Shown: one piece after another, positions 5,970 through 6,001 of the stretch
Layout of the letters: the number at the start of each line of letters is the position of its first letter
How positions within the stretch are numbered: position 1 is the first letter of the stretch
Assembly (NCBI GenBank): GCA_937901265.1
Contig: CALCHA010000297.1
Location: forward strand, 1 to 6,001
DNA: 6,001 nt
Reading direction: 5' to 3'
Origin: an uncultured Phycisphaerales bacterium
GTDB taxonomy: Bacteria > Planctomycetota > Phycisphaerae > WQYP01
Notes under the pieces: model-generated
Seen by the model: only the letters and a program-made list of their open reading frames with translations
What the model was told of the DNA's origin: nothing
Database searches by the model: none
Program-made: the position numbers and the translations under genes

Positions 5970-6001
5970 CTATAACCTGGCCAAACTGCTCGACGGTCTG
6001 G

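Noticed and set aside
4719..5975. 418-codon plus-strand open frame opposite the GH28 gene
   Set aside because: It is antisense to clear GH28 motifs. The product is a monotonous Val/Gly/Ala/Asp-rich sequence typical of the complement of G/C-third-position codons.

Overview
The window is GC-rich bacterial DNA, densely packed with five protein-coding segments on both strands. There is no sign of phage, IS element, CRISPR or RNA gene. The overall style fits a free-living, polysaccharide-degrading, high-GC bacterium. Indicators are non-ATG starts, very high G/C at third codon positions, and a sugar-active right-handed beta-helix protein of a type I associate with Planctomycetota, Acidobacteriota and Bacteroidota. 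The motif at bases 1-22 resembles an intergenic repeat I remember from planctomycete genomes. I favour Planctomycetota, but this is inference and not proven by the sequence.

Layout from left to right: (1) minus strand 31-756, a class I SAM-dependent methyltransferase; (2) a 124-base divergent intergenic region, 757-880; (3) plus strand 881-2695, the DNA-repair ATPase RecN, with a TTG start and a good Shine-Dalgarno; (4) plus strand 2738-4120, an AI-2E/PerM-family membrane protein only 42 bases after recN and probably co-transcribed with it; (5) minus strand 4127-4486, a stand-alone tRNA-binding (EMAP/CsaA/MetRS C-terminal type) domain protein, converging on gene 4 with a 6-base gap and preceded by a recognisable -35/-10 promoter; (6) minus strand from about 5969 down to 4578, a GH28 polygalacturonase-like protein whose 5' end is anomalous.

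The genes do not form one pathway. recN and the AI-2E gene look like a housekeeping pair. The tRNA-binding protein is a small RNA-binding protein with its own promoter. The GH28 protein is catabolic and would be expected to be exported.

The most notable point is at the right edge. The GH28 frame has intact catalytic-core motifs but is closed upstream by an in-frame TAG at 5970-5972, with no ATG, GTG or TTG start before the catalytic region. The family's usual N-terminal part is replaced by a low-complexity Ser/Pro/Asp stretch. This suggests a frameshift, a rearranged or inserted 5' end, or a sequence error. I found no convincing wholly new system in this window.
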